Source of the DNA: Chthoniobacter flavus Ellin428
Lineage (GTDB): Bacteria; Verrucomicrobiota; Verrucomicrobiia; Chthoniobacterales; Chthoniobacteraceae
Assembly (NCBI RefSeq): GCF_000173075.1
Contig: NZ_ABVL01000002.1
Location: 310,001-374,000, forward strand
DNA length: 64,000 bases
Reading direction: 5' to 3'
In this document: piece after piece, positions 1 to 8,386 of the stretch
How the letters are laid out: each line of letters opens with the position of its first letter
Numbering within the stretch: position 1 is the first letter of the stretch
Position numbers and translations under genes: made by a program
Notes under the pieces: model-generated
Database searches by the model: none
What the model was told of the DNA's origin: nothing
What the model saw: the letters and a program-made list of their open reading frames with translations, nothing else

Positions 1-7
1 ACACCAA

Positions 8-1114
8 CTACGGAAACACCGCGAACTTTCCATTCCCCAGCACCACCGCCGCGGCACCGCTCCCGCGACTCGGCACTGAACCCGGCTTCCCCAGCGGCGC
101 TCCAGCCACATCGTAAAGTTGCCACCCGAGCACATCCTGACTCTTCCACACCACCAGCGAGACACCATCCGGCGCGCTGAGCGCGACCACCCCGGTCCGC
201 ATCCCACTTCTTCCCGGGGTCGGAATCTCGCCCGGCGGCAATACCGTTCCATCCTTATCGAGCCGCGCGAAGTAGATCTGTCCCTTGGTCGGCCACGCCG
301 TGACAAAGCCTGTCGGCGTCCCGCGAATCGTGAAATAAGTCATCGGACAGGCCTGCAGTTGCCATGATGTGGCACTGATGCGCGTGCGCTTCTGTTGCCC
401 GTTGCGATCAGCCAGGACCAGATAGATATCCCGCTCATTATTCGTCTCCTCGCGATAGATCAACGCGAGCCGTCCATCCGGTCCATAGGTCGTGCTCGTC
501 GTGCAGCACTTGCAGGGATCGATCAACGGATTCACCTCCGCATAGGGCGAAAAATTCTCCCCGCCATCACGCGAAGCCATCGTGTAGACTTTGCCGGAAA
601 GAAAACTCGCCGTCACCGCACCGCTCCCACTCGCGGCGAGCGAATACCCTTCGCTCGGTTTGTGATTCAAATTCCGCACGGGAGTGAACGTCTTCGCTCC
701 CGCTGCGAGCGTCGCGTACTGCATGCCCCACTGCTCCTGCGGCAGCTTGAGCTTCCAGGCGTTCGTCCCCATCACCACATGCACCCGTCCATCCTGGCCG
801 ATCGCCATGTCCCAGGTCGCGTACTCGAGCCCCGGCTTTCGCGCCGCCTCATCCACCACCGAAAGCGGCGCGCTGAAGGTCGCCCCGCCATCGGTCGACC
901 TCACATAATTCGGCCCACCATTCGCGTCGAAGAGCAGATGAATCGTCCCGTCGGTCCCACGCTCCGCCTTCATCACATTCGCCGCACCCGGGACATGAAC
1001 CACTTTCACTCGATCGGCCGTCTCCGCAGCACGTGCGCCGGCTAAAGAGAAGAACAATGCCCCGAGAAGGCACAGGCCTCGTGTCCGAGGGAGAAAAGCA
1101 ATGAAGGTGTTCAT
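8..1114 (-). CDS. Secreted BNR/Asp-box (sialidase-like) propeller protein
   Basis: Protein of about 368 residues starting at the ATG at 1114; an ATG at 1141 adds nine residues before the signal peptide and is less likely. The N-terminus is a clear Sec signal peptide ending near ARA-AET. Asp-box motifs (STDGGATF, SRDGGENF) mark a beta-propeller of the exo-alpha-sialidase/BNR type. A Cys-rich patch, CKCCTT, lies mid-protein. Fold and export are seen in the sequence; enzymatic activity is not shown, because the sialidase Arg triad cannot be assigned by eye and many BNR proteins are only binding proteins. It is transcribed away from dapF. The stop codon lies at positions 8-10, so the gene is complete. 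Confidence 0.75.
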   Translation of the reverse strand: MNTFIAFLPRTRGLCLLGALFFSLAGARAAETADRVKVVHVPGAANVMKAERGTDGTIHLLFDANGGPNYVRSTDGGATFSAPLSVVDEAARKPGLEYATWDMAIGQDGRVHVVMGTNAWKLKLPQEQWGMQYATLAAGAKTFTPVRNLNHKPSEGYSLAASGSGAVTASFLSGKVYTMASRDGGENFSPYAEVNPLIDPCKCCTTSTTYGPDGRLALIYREETNNERDIYLVLADRNGQQKRTRISATSWQLQACPMTYFTIRGTPTGFVTAWPTKGQIYFARLDKDGTVLPPGEIPTPGRSGMRTGVVALSAPDGVSLVVWKSQDVLGWQLYDVAGAPLGKPGSVPSRGSGAAAVVLGNGKFAVFP

Positions 1115-1283
1115 GGGGAAAGTGCTACGGATCATCAACAAAAGAGGCGTCTTTGAAAAGAAGTGAACGGCTGGGAACCCGAAGGAGCCATCCCTTCGCG
1201 GTCATGTTTACCCCGACACGGCTCATCTCTCTCCACTCTCTCGATTGCAGCCTTGCCCAAGTGGTGCTAAATGGCACGTCCCT
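1115..1283. other. Divergent intergenic region, BNR gene / dapF
   Basis: About 170 bases between two divergently transcribed genes, so it must carry promoters in both directions. No convincing paired -35/-10 boxes, Shine-Dalgarno site or palindrome was recognised. Confidence 0.4.
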
Positions 1284-2087
1284 ATGTTGACTTTTACCAA
1301 GATGAATGGTGCCGGGAATGACTTCGTGATGCTCGATAATCGCGACGGGAAGCTGACGCTCGACAAGGCGCAGATTGCCCGTTTGTGCGACCGGCATCGC
1401 GGTGTCGGCGCGGACGGTGTGCTCGTGGTTGAACCGGCGCAGAGTGGCGCGAACTTTCGCATGCGCTACTACAATGCCGATGGCGGCGAGGCCGAGATGT
1501 GCGGCAATGGCGCCCGCTGCTTCGGGCGTTTTGCCCAGCGCGTGAGCGGCCAGGCGGGTGATATCTCCTTTGAAACCATGGCTGGAAAGATCACGGCGCA
1601 GTTCATCGACAACAATGTGCGCATCCAGATGAGCGAGCCCCATTCGCTGCGCCTGAATGAGTCGCTCGACTCCGGCGGCGAAGTGCTGACCGTGCACTCG
1701 GTGAATACCGGTGTACCGCACGCCGTGGTCTTCGTCGACGATCTCGAGCAGGTGGACGTCCGGCGCTTCGGCGCGGGTCTGCGCTATCACTCCCACTTCG
1801 CGCCGAAGGGCACGAATGCCAATTTCGTCCAGCAGCTCGGGCCGCAGACCATCGCCATCCGCACCTACGAGCGCGGCGTCGAAGACGAGACGCTGGCTTG
1901 CGGCACCGGCATGGTCGCCTGCGCGCTCATTTTCCACGAACTGACCGGCGCCGCCTCGCCCGTGGCCGTGAAGGTGCGCGGCGGTGAAACGCTGGAGATC
2001 GCCTTCCGCCAGGACGGCAAGGTCTACCGCGACGTCACGCTCACTGGTCCGGCGGATTTCGTCTTCGACGGTCAGGCCGCTTTGTGA
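1284..2087 (+). CDS. dapF: Diaminopimelate epimerase DapF
   Basis: Converts LL-diaminopimelate to the meso form, the last step before lysine and a peptidoglycan cross-linking residue; cytoplasmic and cofactor-independent. The 267-residue protein starts at ATG 1284 (MLTFTKMNGAGNDF, the usual DapF N-terminus); an upstream in-frame start at 1245 would add a non-homologous leader. Both catalytic cysteines are visible: Cys73 in MCGNGARC and Cys206 in LACGTGM. Length is normal for the family. It is the first gene of a collinear run with the HTH gene, dapA, dapB, folK and panB, placing three diaminopimelate pathway enzymes together. Confidence 0.97.
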   Translation: MLTFTKMNGAGNDFVMLDNRDGKLTLDKAQIARLCDRHRGVGADGVLVVEPAQSGANFRMRYYNADGGEAEMCGNGARCFGRFAQRVSGQAGDISFETMAGKITAQFIDNNVRIQMSEPHSLRLNESLDSGGEVLTVHSVNTGVPHAVVFVDDLEQVDVRRFGAGLRYHSHFAPKGTNANFVQQLGPQTIAIRTYERGVEDETLACGTGMVACALIFHELTGAASPVAVKVRGGETLEIAFRQDGKVYRDVTLTGPADFVFDGQAAL

Positions 2088-2162
2088 TATAAGCAGATGC
2101 GTGTCAATCTTCCATGAATCCTGCCCCTGCCCAGTTCGGCGCTCACTCCCATTGATTTCCCT

Positions 2163-2642
2163 ATGAAGAAGAATGGAAAAAAGACCGCCGGCAAGCGTGG
2201 TCGCCGCCCGGTACACACCAAGCGGGACCTGGAGATCGTTCGCATGCACATCCAGGGAGTCGTGCATCCGCAGATCGCCGAGCAGTACGGCATCACCCGG
2301 GAGCGGGTCCGCCAGATCGTGGCCAACCACGACCAGGAGCCACGCCGTATTTTCCAGCGGCGCCGACGGGCGGAGAACGACGCGCAGCAGGCCGTGGAGT
2401 CGCGCCAGCGCAAGCAGAAGCGAGAGGCTCGGCTGCAAGCCCTCTCGGCCGCGTGGAAGCGCGGCGCCTCGATTTCGGAGATTGCGGAGGAATTTGGCAT
2501 CAGCACGCCCAATGCGGCCAATGCCCTGATCTCCTATCGTCGTAAACGCCACCCGTCCCTTTTCCCTCTGCGGAAACCGTGGGTGAGCGCCCATCGCACG
2601 CCCAAGTCCAGGACGAAATCCAAAACAGGCAAAGCCATCTGA
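2163..2642 (+). CDS. Small basic protein with two helix-turn-helix motifs
   Basis: 159 residues, very basic. Two HTH-like segments are visible. The first (about residues 25-55) contains YGITRERVRQI, resembling the recognition helix of sigma-70 region 4. The second (about residues 93-125) contains ISEIAEEFGIS. The N- and C-terminal tails are Lys/Arg-rich. It lies 75 bases after dapF and 170 bases before dapA on the same strand. A DNA-binding role is inferred from the motifs; its targets are unknown and the family was not recognised. It is too short and lacks region 2, so it is not a sigma factor. A local regulator of the dap genes is possible but unproven. Confidence 0.7.
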   Translation: MKKNGKKTAGKRGRRPVHTKRDLEIVRMHIQGVVHPQIAEQYGITRERVRQIVANHDQEPRRIFQRRRRAENDAQQAVESRQRKQKREARLQALSAAWKRGASISEIAEEFGISTPNAANALISYRRKRHPSLFPLRKPWVSAHRTPKSRTKSKTGKAI

Positions 2643-2661
2643 GATTCGCGGGTGGCAAATT

Positions 2662-2731
2662 TTCTTAATCGTAATCTTAATCTCATTCGAGCGCAGAGGC
2701 GGAAAGAGAAGAGTAAGATTAAGATTAAGAA
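2662..2731. repeat. Inverted repeat with GATTAA-type tandem arms
   Basis: The left arm (2662-2683) and right arm (2712-2731) are near-perfect reverse complements, each built from a six-base word (CTTAAT / GATTAA) repeated about three times, with a 28-base spacer. It sits between the HTH gene and dapA. RNA from either strand could fold into a long A/U-rich hairpin. It shares its architecture with the elements at 5771, 9201/9629, 25619, 37751, 39031 and 40694. Confidence 0.75.
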
Positions 2732-2815
2732 CCCTTCGCTCGTCCTGGCCCCGTTGCATCGCGCCGCGGGTTTTGCTATCCAACCCCTTCTTTCTCGCTT
2801 AGAACCGCACGCTCT

Positions 2816-3694
2816 ATGTTTGCAGGCACCTACACGGCGCTCGTCACGCCATTTCAAAATGACCGGGTCGATGAAGCGGCTTTTGCCCGCCTCATCGAAG
2901 GCCAGATCGCCGGCGGCATCACTGGTATCGTCCCCGTGGGGACGACCGGCGAATCCGCCACCCTCGACCACGCGGAACACAACCGCGTCATCGAACTCGG
3001 CGTCAAAGCCGCCGCGGGTCGCTGCAAAGTCATCGGCGGCACCGGTTCGAACTCCACCGCGGAAGCGATTTCGCTGACCGTGGAAGCGGAGAAACTGGGC
3101 TGCGACGGTGCGCTCCTCGTGGCGCCATATTACAACAAGCCTTCGCAGGAAGGTCTCTACCGCCACTTCGCGAAGATCGCGGAGGCGACGAAGCTGCCGA
3201 TCATTCTCTACTCGATCCCCGCCCGTTGCGGCATCGAGATCAGCGTGGAAGTGACCGTGCGTCTCGCCAAGGCGTTCCCGAACATCGTGGCGATCAAGGA
3301 AGCGGGTGGTTCTGTGGAGCGCGTGAGCGCCCTGCGTGCCGTCCTGCCGCCGGAGTTTACGATCCTTTCCGGGGACGACTCGCTGACCCTGCCTTTCGTT
3401 GCCGCCGGCGCGCAGGGCGTGATCAGCGTCGCTTCCAACATCATCCCGGCCGATGTCGTCGCGCTCGTCAACGCGGCGGTCTCCGGCGACATGAAGAAGG
3501 CGCGCGAGATTCACTTCCGTCTCTATCCTCTCTTCAAGGATCTCTTCATCGAACCCAATCCCGTGCCCGCCAAACAAGCGCTCGCCCTCCGCGGCGAGAT
3601 GCAGCCCGACGTGCGGTTGCCGTTGTGCGAAATGGGCGAATCCACGCGCGCGAAGCTCGAAGCCACGCTGCGCCAACTCCATATCATCCCTTGA
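2816..3694 (+). CDS. dapA: 4-hydroxy-tetrahydrodipicolinate synthase DapA
   Basis: Condenses pyruvate with aspartate-semialdehyde, the committed step to diaminopimelate and lysine. The 292-residue TIM-barrel protein has the hallmarks GTTGE (residues 42-46), YYNKP (about 105-109), the proton-relay tyrosine Tyr132 (YSIPARCG, a variant of the usual YNVPGRTG), and the Schiff-base lysine Lys161 in AIKEAGG. Its TGA stop at 3692-3694 overlaps the TTG start of dapB, indicating translational coupling. Confidence 0.97.
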   Translation: MFAGTYTALVTPFQNDRVDEAAFARLIEGQIAGGITGIVPVGTTGESATLDHAEHNRVIELGVKAAAGRCKVIGGTGSNSTAEAISLTVEAEKLGCDGALLVAPYYNKPSQEGLYRHFAKIAEATKLPIILYSIPARCGIEISVEVTVRLAKAFPNIVAIKEAGGSVERVSALRAVLPPEFTILSGDDSLTLPFVAAGAQGVISVASNIIPADVVALVNAAVSGDMKKAREIHFRLYPLFKDLFIEPNPVPAKQALALRGEMQPDVRLPLCEMGESTRAKLEATLRQLHIIP

Positions 3695-4434
3695 GCAAGC
3701 CACTCGAAATTATCATTAATGGCGCCCGCGGCCGCATGGGCCAGATGCTGGTCACCTGCGCCACTGGCGACCCGGATCTGCATGTCTTTGCCGCGGTCGA
3801 TACCGGCGACGACTTCGCCTCGACCGTGCCCGGCGCGGACGCGATCATCGACTTCAGCCACCACTCGGCCATCGAGCCAGTGCTGGCCCGCTGCATGGAA
3901 CACCAGAAAACGCTGGTCATCGGCACGACCGGTCACACCGACGCGCAGATCGCGGCGATCAAGCACGCTTCGGGGCAGATTCCGATCGTCTTCGCGCCGA
4001 ACTACAGCATCGGCGTGAACACGCTCTTCTGGCTGACCCGCAAGGCTGCGGAAATCCTCGGGCCCGGCTTCGACCTCGAAGTCGTGGAGATGCATCATCG
4101 TTTCAAGAAGGATGCACCGAGCGGAACGGCCAAGCGTCTCGTCGAGATCCTCGCCGAGGTGCGCGAGCTTTCCTACAACAAGGACGCGCGCCACGGTCGT
4201 CAGGGCATCGTCGGCGAACGCACGAATGCGGAGATCGGCGTGCATGCCATCCGCGGCGGCGACGTCGTGGGAGATCACACCGTCATCTATGCCGCGCAAG
4301 GCGAACGCGTGGAACTCACCCACAAGGCCTCGAGCCGCGAAACCTTTGCCCGCGGAGCTTTGCGGGCCGCGCTCTGGGCGCACGACAAACCTGCGGGTCT
4401 CTATGACATGCAGGACGTTCTCGGCCTGAAGTAA
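3691..4434 (+). CDS. dapB: 4-hydroxy-tetrahydrodipicolinate reductase DapB
   Basis: NAD(P)H-dependent second committed step of diaminopimelate synthesis. The frame is open far upstream, but homology begins at the TTG at 3691 (LSKPLEIIINGARGRMG), giving 247 residues and a four-base TTGA overlap with the dapA stop. Visible motifs are the Rossmann GARGRMG (residues 11-17), GTTG, the catalytic stretch EMHHRFKKDAPSGT (about 133-146), and RGGDVVGDHTV. The TTG start is inferred from homology and the overlap, not from a ribosome-binding site. Confidence 0.95.
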   Translation: MSKPLEIIINGARGRMGQMLVTCATGDPDLHVFAAVDTGDDFASTVPGADAIIDFSHHSAIEPVLARCMEHQKTLVIGTTGHTDAQIAAIKHASGQIPIVFAPNYSIGVNTLFWLTRKAAEILGPGFDLEVVEMHHRFKKDAPSGTAKRLVEILAEVRELSYNKDARHGRQGIVGERTNAEIGVHAIRGGDVVGDHTVIYAAQGERVELTHKASSRETFARGALRAALWAHDKPAGLYDMQDVLGLK

Positions 4435-4438
4435 ACCC

Positions 4439-4942
4439 ATGCGTGCCGGGATCGCTCTCGGTTCCAATCTCGGTGATCGCCTGGCGAACTTGCGCCGTGC
4501 CCGCGCGCTCGTCCTCGCCATGCCGGGCGTTTCCGCGCCAGTCATCGATTCGCGCGTCTACGAAACCGAGCCCGTGCAAAGCGGGCCGGATGCCGGCGCG
4601 TATCTGAACACGGTGATCGAGGTGGAATACGAAGGCCAGCCGATCACGCTGCTCGATGGCTTGCAGCATATCGAAGCCGAGTTGGGCCGTCCATCGAAGC
4701 GCCCGCGCAATGCGCCGCGGACGATCGATCTCGATATCCTTTACGCGGGCAATCTGGTACTCTCCAATGAGGAAGTCGTGATCCCACACCCACGTCTGCA
4801 CCAGCGCCGTTTCGTCCTGACACCGCTCGCGGATATTCGTCCCGATTTAATTCTACCCGGCCAGCAATTGCCGGTCTCCACCCTGCTATCCGCCCTGATT
4901 GATCCATCCGGGGTGGAGCTATATTCCGAAAACTGGATATGA
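4439..4942 (+). CDS. folK: HPPK, 6-hydroxymethyl-dihydropterin diphosphokinase
   Basis: Transfers diphosphate from ATP to the pterin in folate synthesis. 167 residues, normal length. The N-terminal ALGSNLGDR and the signature region RNAPRTIDLDIL with following HPRLHQRRFVL identify the family. It begins four bases after dapB and ends in an ATGA overlap with panB, so it lies within the same transcription unit. Confidence 0.95.
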   Translation: MRAGIALGSNLGDRLANLRRARALVLAMPGVSAPVIDSRVYETEPVQSGPDAGAYLNTVIEVEYEGQPITLLDGLQHIEAELGRPSKRPRNAPRTIDLDILYAGNLVLSNEEVVIPHPRLHQRRFVLTPLADIRPDLILPGQQLPVSTLLSALIDPSGVELYSENWI

Positions 4943-5736
4943 GCCACGAACCGACCACCTCCGATTCATCGCCCATGACTCCCGACCGCCTGAAGGAAAT
5001 GAAGGTCCAGGGAGAAAAAATCGCCGTCCTCACCGCCTACGACTACCCCACCGCGCGTCTCTTCGACGAAAGCGGGATTGATGTGATCCTCGTTGGCGAT
5101 TCGCTCGGTATGGTCGTGCTCGGCTATCCCGACACAACGCACGTGACGATCGACGAAATGGTGCACCACGTCGGCGCCGCGGCGCGCGGCGTGAAGCGCG
5201 CGCTGGTGGTCGGGGATCTACCGTTCGCTTCTTACACCATGCCGAAGCAGGCGGTCGTCAATGCCCGTCGCCTGATGGATGCCGGTGCCCATGCGGTGAA
5301 ACTGGAAGGCGGCCGCGACCAGTGCGACCAGATCGAGGAGATCATCGCCGACGGCATTCCCGTGATGGCGCACCTCGGCATGCTGCCGCAGAGCGTGAAG
5401 ATGGAGGGCGGCTACAAGATCAAAGGCAAGACGCCGCCGGAAGTGGAGAAGCTGCTCGACGATGCCAGGGCTGTGCAGGAAGCCGGCGCCTTCGCCGTCG
5501 TGCTCGAATTGGTGAAGAGCGAAGCCTCCGCCCAGATCAGCACCGCACTTTCCATCCCGACGATCGGCATTGGCTCAGGCCTGAACTGCGACGGACAGGT
5601 GCTCGTCTCCCACGATCTCATCGGGCTCTTCCCGTGGTTCACCCCGAAGTTCGTCAAGCCCCACGGCCACGTCGCCGAACAAATTCGCGCCTCCGCGGCC
5701 GCGTTCATCGCGGATACCAAGCAGGCGGGCAGGTAG
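4939..5736 (+). CDS. panB: 3-methyl-2-oxobutanoate hydroxymethyltransferase PanB
   Basis: Makes ketopantoate from alpha-ketoisovalerate and methylene-tetrahydrofolate, the first step of pantothenate/CoA synthesis. 265 residues from the ATG overlapping the folK stop; an internal ATG at 4975 is an alternative. Family motifs: TAYDYPTA, LVGDSLGMVVLGY, and GGRDQ near the middle. The catalytic-region VLELVKSE and GIGSGLNCDGQVLV follow. It is the last gene of the dapF-panB run and converges on accA across an inverted repeat. Confidence 0.96.
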   Translation: MSHEPTTSDSSPMTPDRLKEMKVQGEKIAVLTAYDYPTARLFDESGIDVILVGDSLGMVVLGYPDTTHVTIDEMVHHVGAAARGVKRALVVGDLPFASYTMPKQAVVNARRLMDAGAHAVKLEGGRDQCDQIEEIIADGIPVMAHLGMLPQSVKMEGGYKIKGKTPPEVEKLLDDARAVQEAGAFAVVLELVKSEASAQISTALSIPTIGIGSGLNCDGQVLVSHDLIGLFPWFTPKFVKPHGHVAEQIRASAAAFIADTKQAGR

Positions 5737-5770
5737 GCGCATAGGCTGTCCGACAACTTTGGATAGGTGC

Positions 5771-5841
5771 GATAGGAATCATAGGAGGAATAGGATCTCC
5801 TATCACTCCCATTCCTCCTCTACTTCCTATTTCTCCTATTC
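5771..5841. repeat. Inverted repeat of ATAGGA-type words between convergent genes
   Basis: The left half contains GATAGGAA, AGGAGGAA and ATAGGA. The right half contains their complements TCCTAT, TTCCTCCT and TTCCTATT in mirror order (for example 5783-5790 against 5812-5819). It lies between the convergent panB and accA genes, so a bidirectional terminator role is plausible, although there is no U-tract. Pairing is imperfect. Confidence 0.55.
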
Positions 5842-5847
5842 GGCAGC

Positions 5848-6819
5848 TCAGATATCTCCTGCAAACTCGCCCACCCGCCGGAACTTCGCGTAGCGCTGCG
5901 CGAGCAGATCATCCGTCGGAATCTTGCTCAACTCGTCGAGCTGCCCCAACACCGCCTTCTTCAGATTCGCAATCGCCGCCGCGTGATCCTGATGCGCCCC
6001 ACCGAGCGGCTCCGGAATAATCCCGTCGATCAGCTTGAGATCGAGCAGATCACGCGCCGTCAGCTTCAGCGCCGCCGCCGCCTCCGGTGCATGCTTGCGA
6101 TGCTTCCACAAAATCGCCGCGCACCCCTCCGGTGAAATCACCGAATAGTAGGCGTTCTCGAGCATCATTACGCGATCCGCGACCCCAATCCCCAGTGCTC
6201 CACCGCTGCCACCTTCGCCAATAACCACGGCCACGGTCGGCGTCCGCAACACCATCATCTCGCGCAGATTCACCGCGATGGCCTCGGAAATATGTCGCTC
6301 TTCCGCGCCCACGCCGGGATACGCCCCGGGGGTGTCGATCAACGACACGAAGGGCCGCCCAAACTTTTGCGCCATCTGCATCAAGCGCAGCGCCTTGCGA
6401 TAGCCCTCGGGATTCGCGCAGCCGAAATTGCGCCGGATGTTCTCCTTCAACTCGCGGCCTTTCTGATGGCCGATCACCGCGCACTTGTGGCTCCCGATCG
6501 TCGCGAAACCACCAGGCATCGAGCGATCCTCGGCGTACAGCCGATCACCATGCAATTCGATGAAGTTCGAAAACGAAAGCTGAAGGTAATCGAGCGAATA
6601 GGGGCGGGCCGTGTGCCGCGCAATCTGCACGCGCTGCCAGGCCGTGAGGTTCTCGTAAATGGCACGTTTCGTCTCTTCGATCTTGCCCTCCATGCGGCGC
6701 ACTTCGTGATCGAAATTGATGTCATTCGCACGCGAATGCTTCTTCAGATCCGCGAGCTTTTCCTCGAGCTCGGCGATAGGCTTTTCAAAATCAAGAGGCG
6801 GGAGTTTCATGAGAGTCAT
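5848..6819 (-). CDS. accA: Acetyl-CoA carboxylase carboxyltransferase subunit alpha AccA
   Basis: Alpha subunit of the carboxyltransferase that forms malonyl-CoA with AccD, the start of fatty-acid synthesis. 323 residues, close to the usual 319. The N-terminal helical segment ends in RPYSLDY, followed by ELHGDR, GGFATIG, GQQKGR-like GHQKGRE, DTPGAYPG, the EERHISEAIA stretch, and GEGGSGGALGIGVAD. The ATG at 6819 overlaps the stop of the LysM gene (ATGA); a second ATG three codons in is equally possible. accD is not in the window. Confidence 0.96.
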   Translation of the reverse strand: MTLMKLPPLDFEKPIAELEEKLADLKKHSRANDINFDHEVRRMEGKIEETKRAIYENLTAWQRVQIARHTARPYSLDYLQLSFSNFIELHGDRLYAEDRSMPGGFATIGSHKCAVIGHQKGRELKENIRRNFGCANPEGYRKALRLMQMAQKFGRPFVSLIDTPGAYPGVGAEERHISEAIAVNLREMMVLRTPTVAVVIGEGGSGGALGIGVADRVMMLENAYYSVISPEGCAAILWKHRKHAPEAAAALKLTARDLLDLKLIDGIIPEPLGGAHQDHAAAIANLKKAVLGQLDELSKIPTDDLLAQRYAKFRRVGEFAGDI

Positions 6820-7679
6820 TGTTCGAGAGTTACGGCGTCACCTTTGGAGAGCATGGCGTCGAGTTCGTCGAGCGCATCGGGCGTCAGACGAATGCCGCCG
6901 CCGGTTGGCTTTTGGCCACCTTCCTCGGCGACGGAATGCAACGTGCATTCCTTGATGTTGATTTGAATCCAGTGCGTGGAGCTCAGGTAGCCTTTGTCAT
7001 TGAAAGTCACGCGCTGGCCATTCAGCCAGGAAATCTTATCGGTCACCTTGCCCATCTTTTTCTCCATCGGGAGGACCTTGCCCCCGGGCCCTTCCTTCCG
7101 GGCTGTCTTGGCGTACAAGGGCGGCCATTCCAGGACCGCGTATTGCTTGAAGAATTTCCCCTTGTTCAGGACGGTGACCTTGTCGCGCTTGCGGCTGATG
7201 ACGAGCGAGAAATCGACCTGCGTCGCCGATATCTTCTGGTTGATGTAGAGCATCGACCTCGGCAGGTTGTTCGCCCGCATGATGAGCTCGGGCGTGGTCT
7301 TCATGCGGTTGGCCACGCGGCTGATGACGTCGCCCTTTTGCACCGTGTAGCTTTCCTTTTCGGGCGCCGCGATGGTCGAGAGAAGGATGTCGGTATTGAT
7401 CTCGCCGAGCAGGTTCTTCGCGTCCTCGATCTTCGTCGATTCCGGATAGCGCTCGATAAAACCGTAAAAGGCATCGCGCGCTTCGATCACCTTGCCCCCC
7501 TTGCGAATGGCCACGCACTTGTTGAATTCCGGCAATGTCGGATCCGGCGGGGGTGGCGGTGGCGGCTGCGCTTGTTCCTTCTTCAGCGCGATCTGCGGCT
7601 GCAGGAATACTTTGTAGCCGACGAGCGCCGCCCCGCCAAAAATCACGACGGTAAGGAAGATAATGATAAGTGCTTTCAC
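6816..7679 (-). CDS. Membrane-anchored LysM protein with a degenerate L,D-transpeptidase-like domain
   Basis: 287 residues. Order: a transmembrane anchor (about 4-25), a poly-proline linker (about 39-48), a short helical TPR-like part (about 52-98), a LysM domain (about 111-153, YTVQKGDVISRVA), and a C-terminal domain (about 157-285) with the layout of YkuD L,D-transpeptidases. Where active enzymes carry S/T-x-G-C-[IV]-R, this protein has TGGGIRL (259-265), so the catalytic Cys is replaced by Gly262; a histidine (His248) remains upstream. It probably binds peptidoglycan in the periplasm without transpeptidase activity. Domain assignment of the tail is inference from the pattern. It overlaps accA by four bases. 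Confidence 0.75.
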   Translation of the reverse strand: MKALIIIFLTVVIFGGAALVGYKVFLQPQIALKKEQAQPPPPPPPDPTLPEFNKCVAIRKGGKVIEARDAFYGFIERYPESTKIEDAKNLLGEINTDILLSTIAAPEKESYTVQKGDVISRVANRMKTTPELIMRANNLPRSMLYINQKISATQVDFSLVISRKRDKVTVLNKGKFFKQYAVLEWPPLYAKTARKEGPGGKVLPMEKKMGKVTDKISWLNGQRVTFNDKGYLSSTHWIQINIKECTLHSVAEEGGQKPTGGGIRLTPDALDELDAMLSKGDAVTLEQ

Positions 7680-7753
7680 GAATGGCGGTACATCGGTCGC
7701 CTACTGACTTAACGAATTACACGACGAATGGGAAGCGTAACACCCAACGTCCA

Positions 7754-8278
7754 TTACAGCAGGCCGCGCTTGCGAAAATCACCCAGGTTTCCACCCGATG
7801 ACTCCTGGATCATGTCGGCCGCGAATTTCAGCAGGCAGATTTCCCATCCTTCATCGACTCCGTGAATGACCGCGCTCAGCGGATCGTTGGAAGCTGCCAC
7901 CTGATCACGCAACCGGCCGACCACCTCTTCCATGCGATCGTGCACAATTTCATTCGAGATATCCGTCTTACGGAACTGGAAGCCGTACTTGAGGACGGCC
8001 AGTTGCGGCGCATTCTCGCGCAGCCAATCGGCAAAATCCTCGGCGTTCTCACCGAAGCCCTCGACCAACATGCGCTGAATGTGGCCGGGGGTGATGATCT
8101 GCGGACGCTCGGCATGCAAGCGGCCATCGCGGACCCGCACCTGGTTCACGTTATCCATCAATTCCGTGATCAGATAAAAACGAAAGCTGGTATCGCCAAA
8201 CGTCGCGATCCGGCGCTGCGGCGCCACAATGACCTGCGTATTTTCGATCGCGTACTGGATCGTGTCCTCGTTAAGCAT
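7754..8278 (-). CDS. Conserved-looking protein of unknown function
   Basis: 174 residues with no signal peptide or membrane segment. Mixed alpha/beta composition with features such as FRFYLITELMDNV and HGVDEGWEICLLKFAADM. Codon use and length support a real gene, but the family was not recognised. It is transcribed toward the LysM-accA pair with a gap of 74 bases, and divergently from lpxI. Confidence 0.6.
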   Translation of the reverse strand: MLNEDTIQYAIENTQVIVAPQRRIATFGDTSFRFYLITELMDNVNQVRVRDGRLHAERPQIITPGHIQRMLVEGFGENAEDFADWLRENAPQLAVLKYGFQFRKTDISNEIVHDRMEEVVGRLRDQVAASNDPLSAVIHGVDEGWEICLLKFAADMIQESSGGNLGDFRKRGLL

Positions 8279-8386
8279 AAAAGATCAAAAACTTACGGCG
8301 AGTGGAATGCTGTGCAACGGTTTCTTTTGCCCCGCTCAGCCCCTCACCTTTACAACTTCGCTCACTACCGCATAAATTCAACGTCC

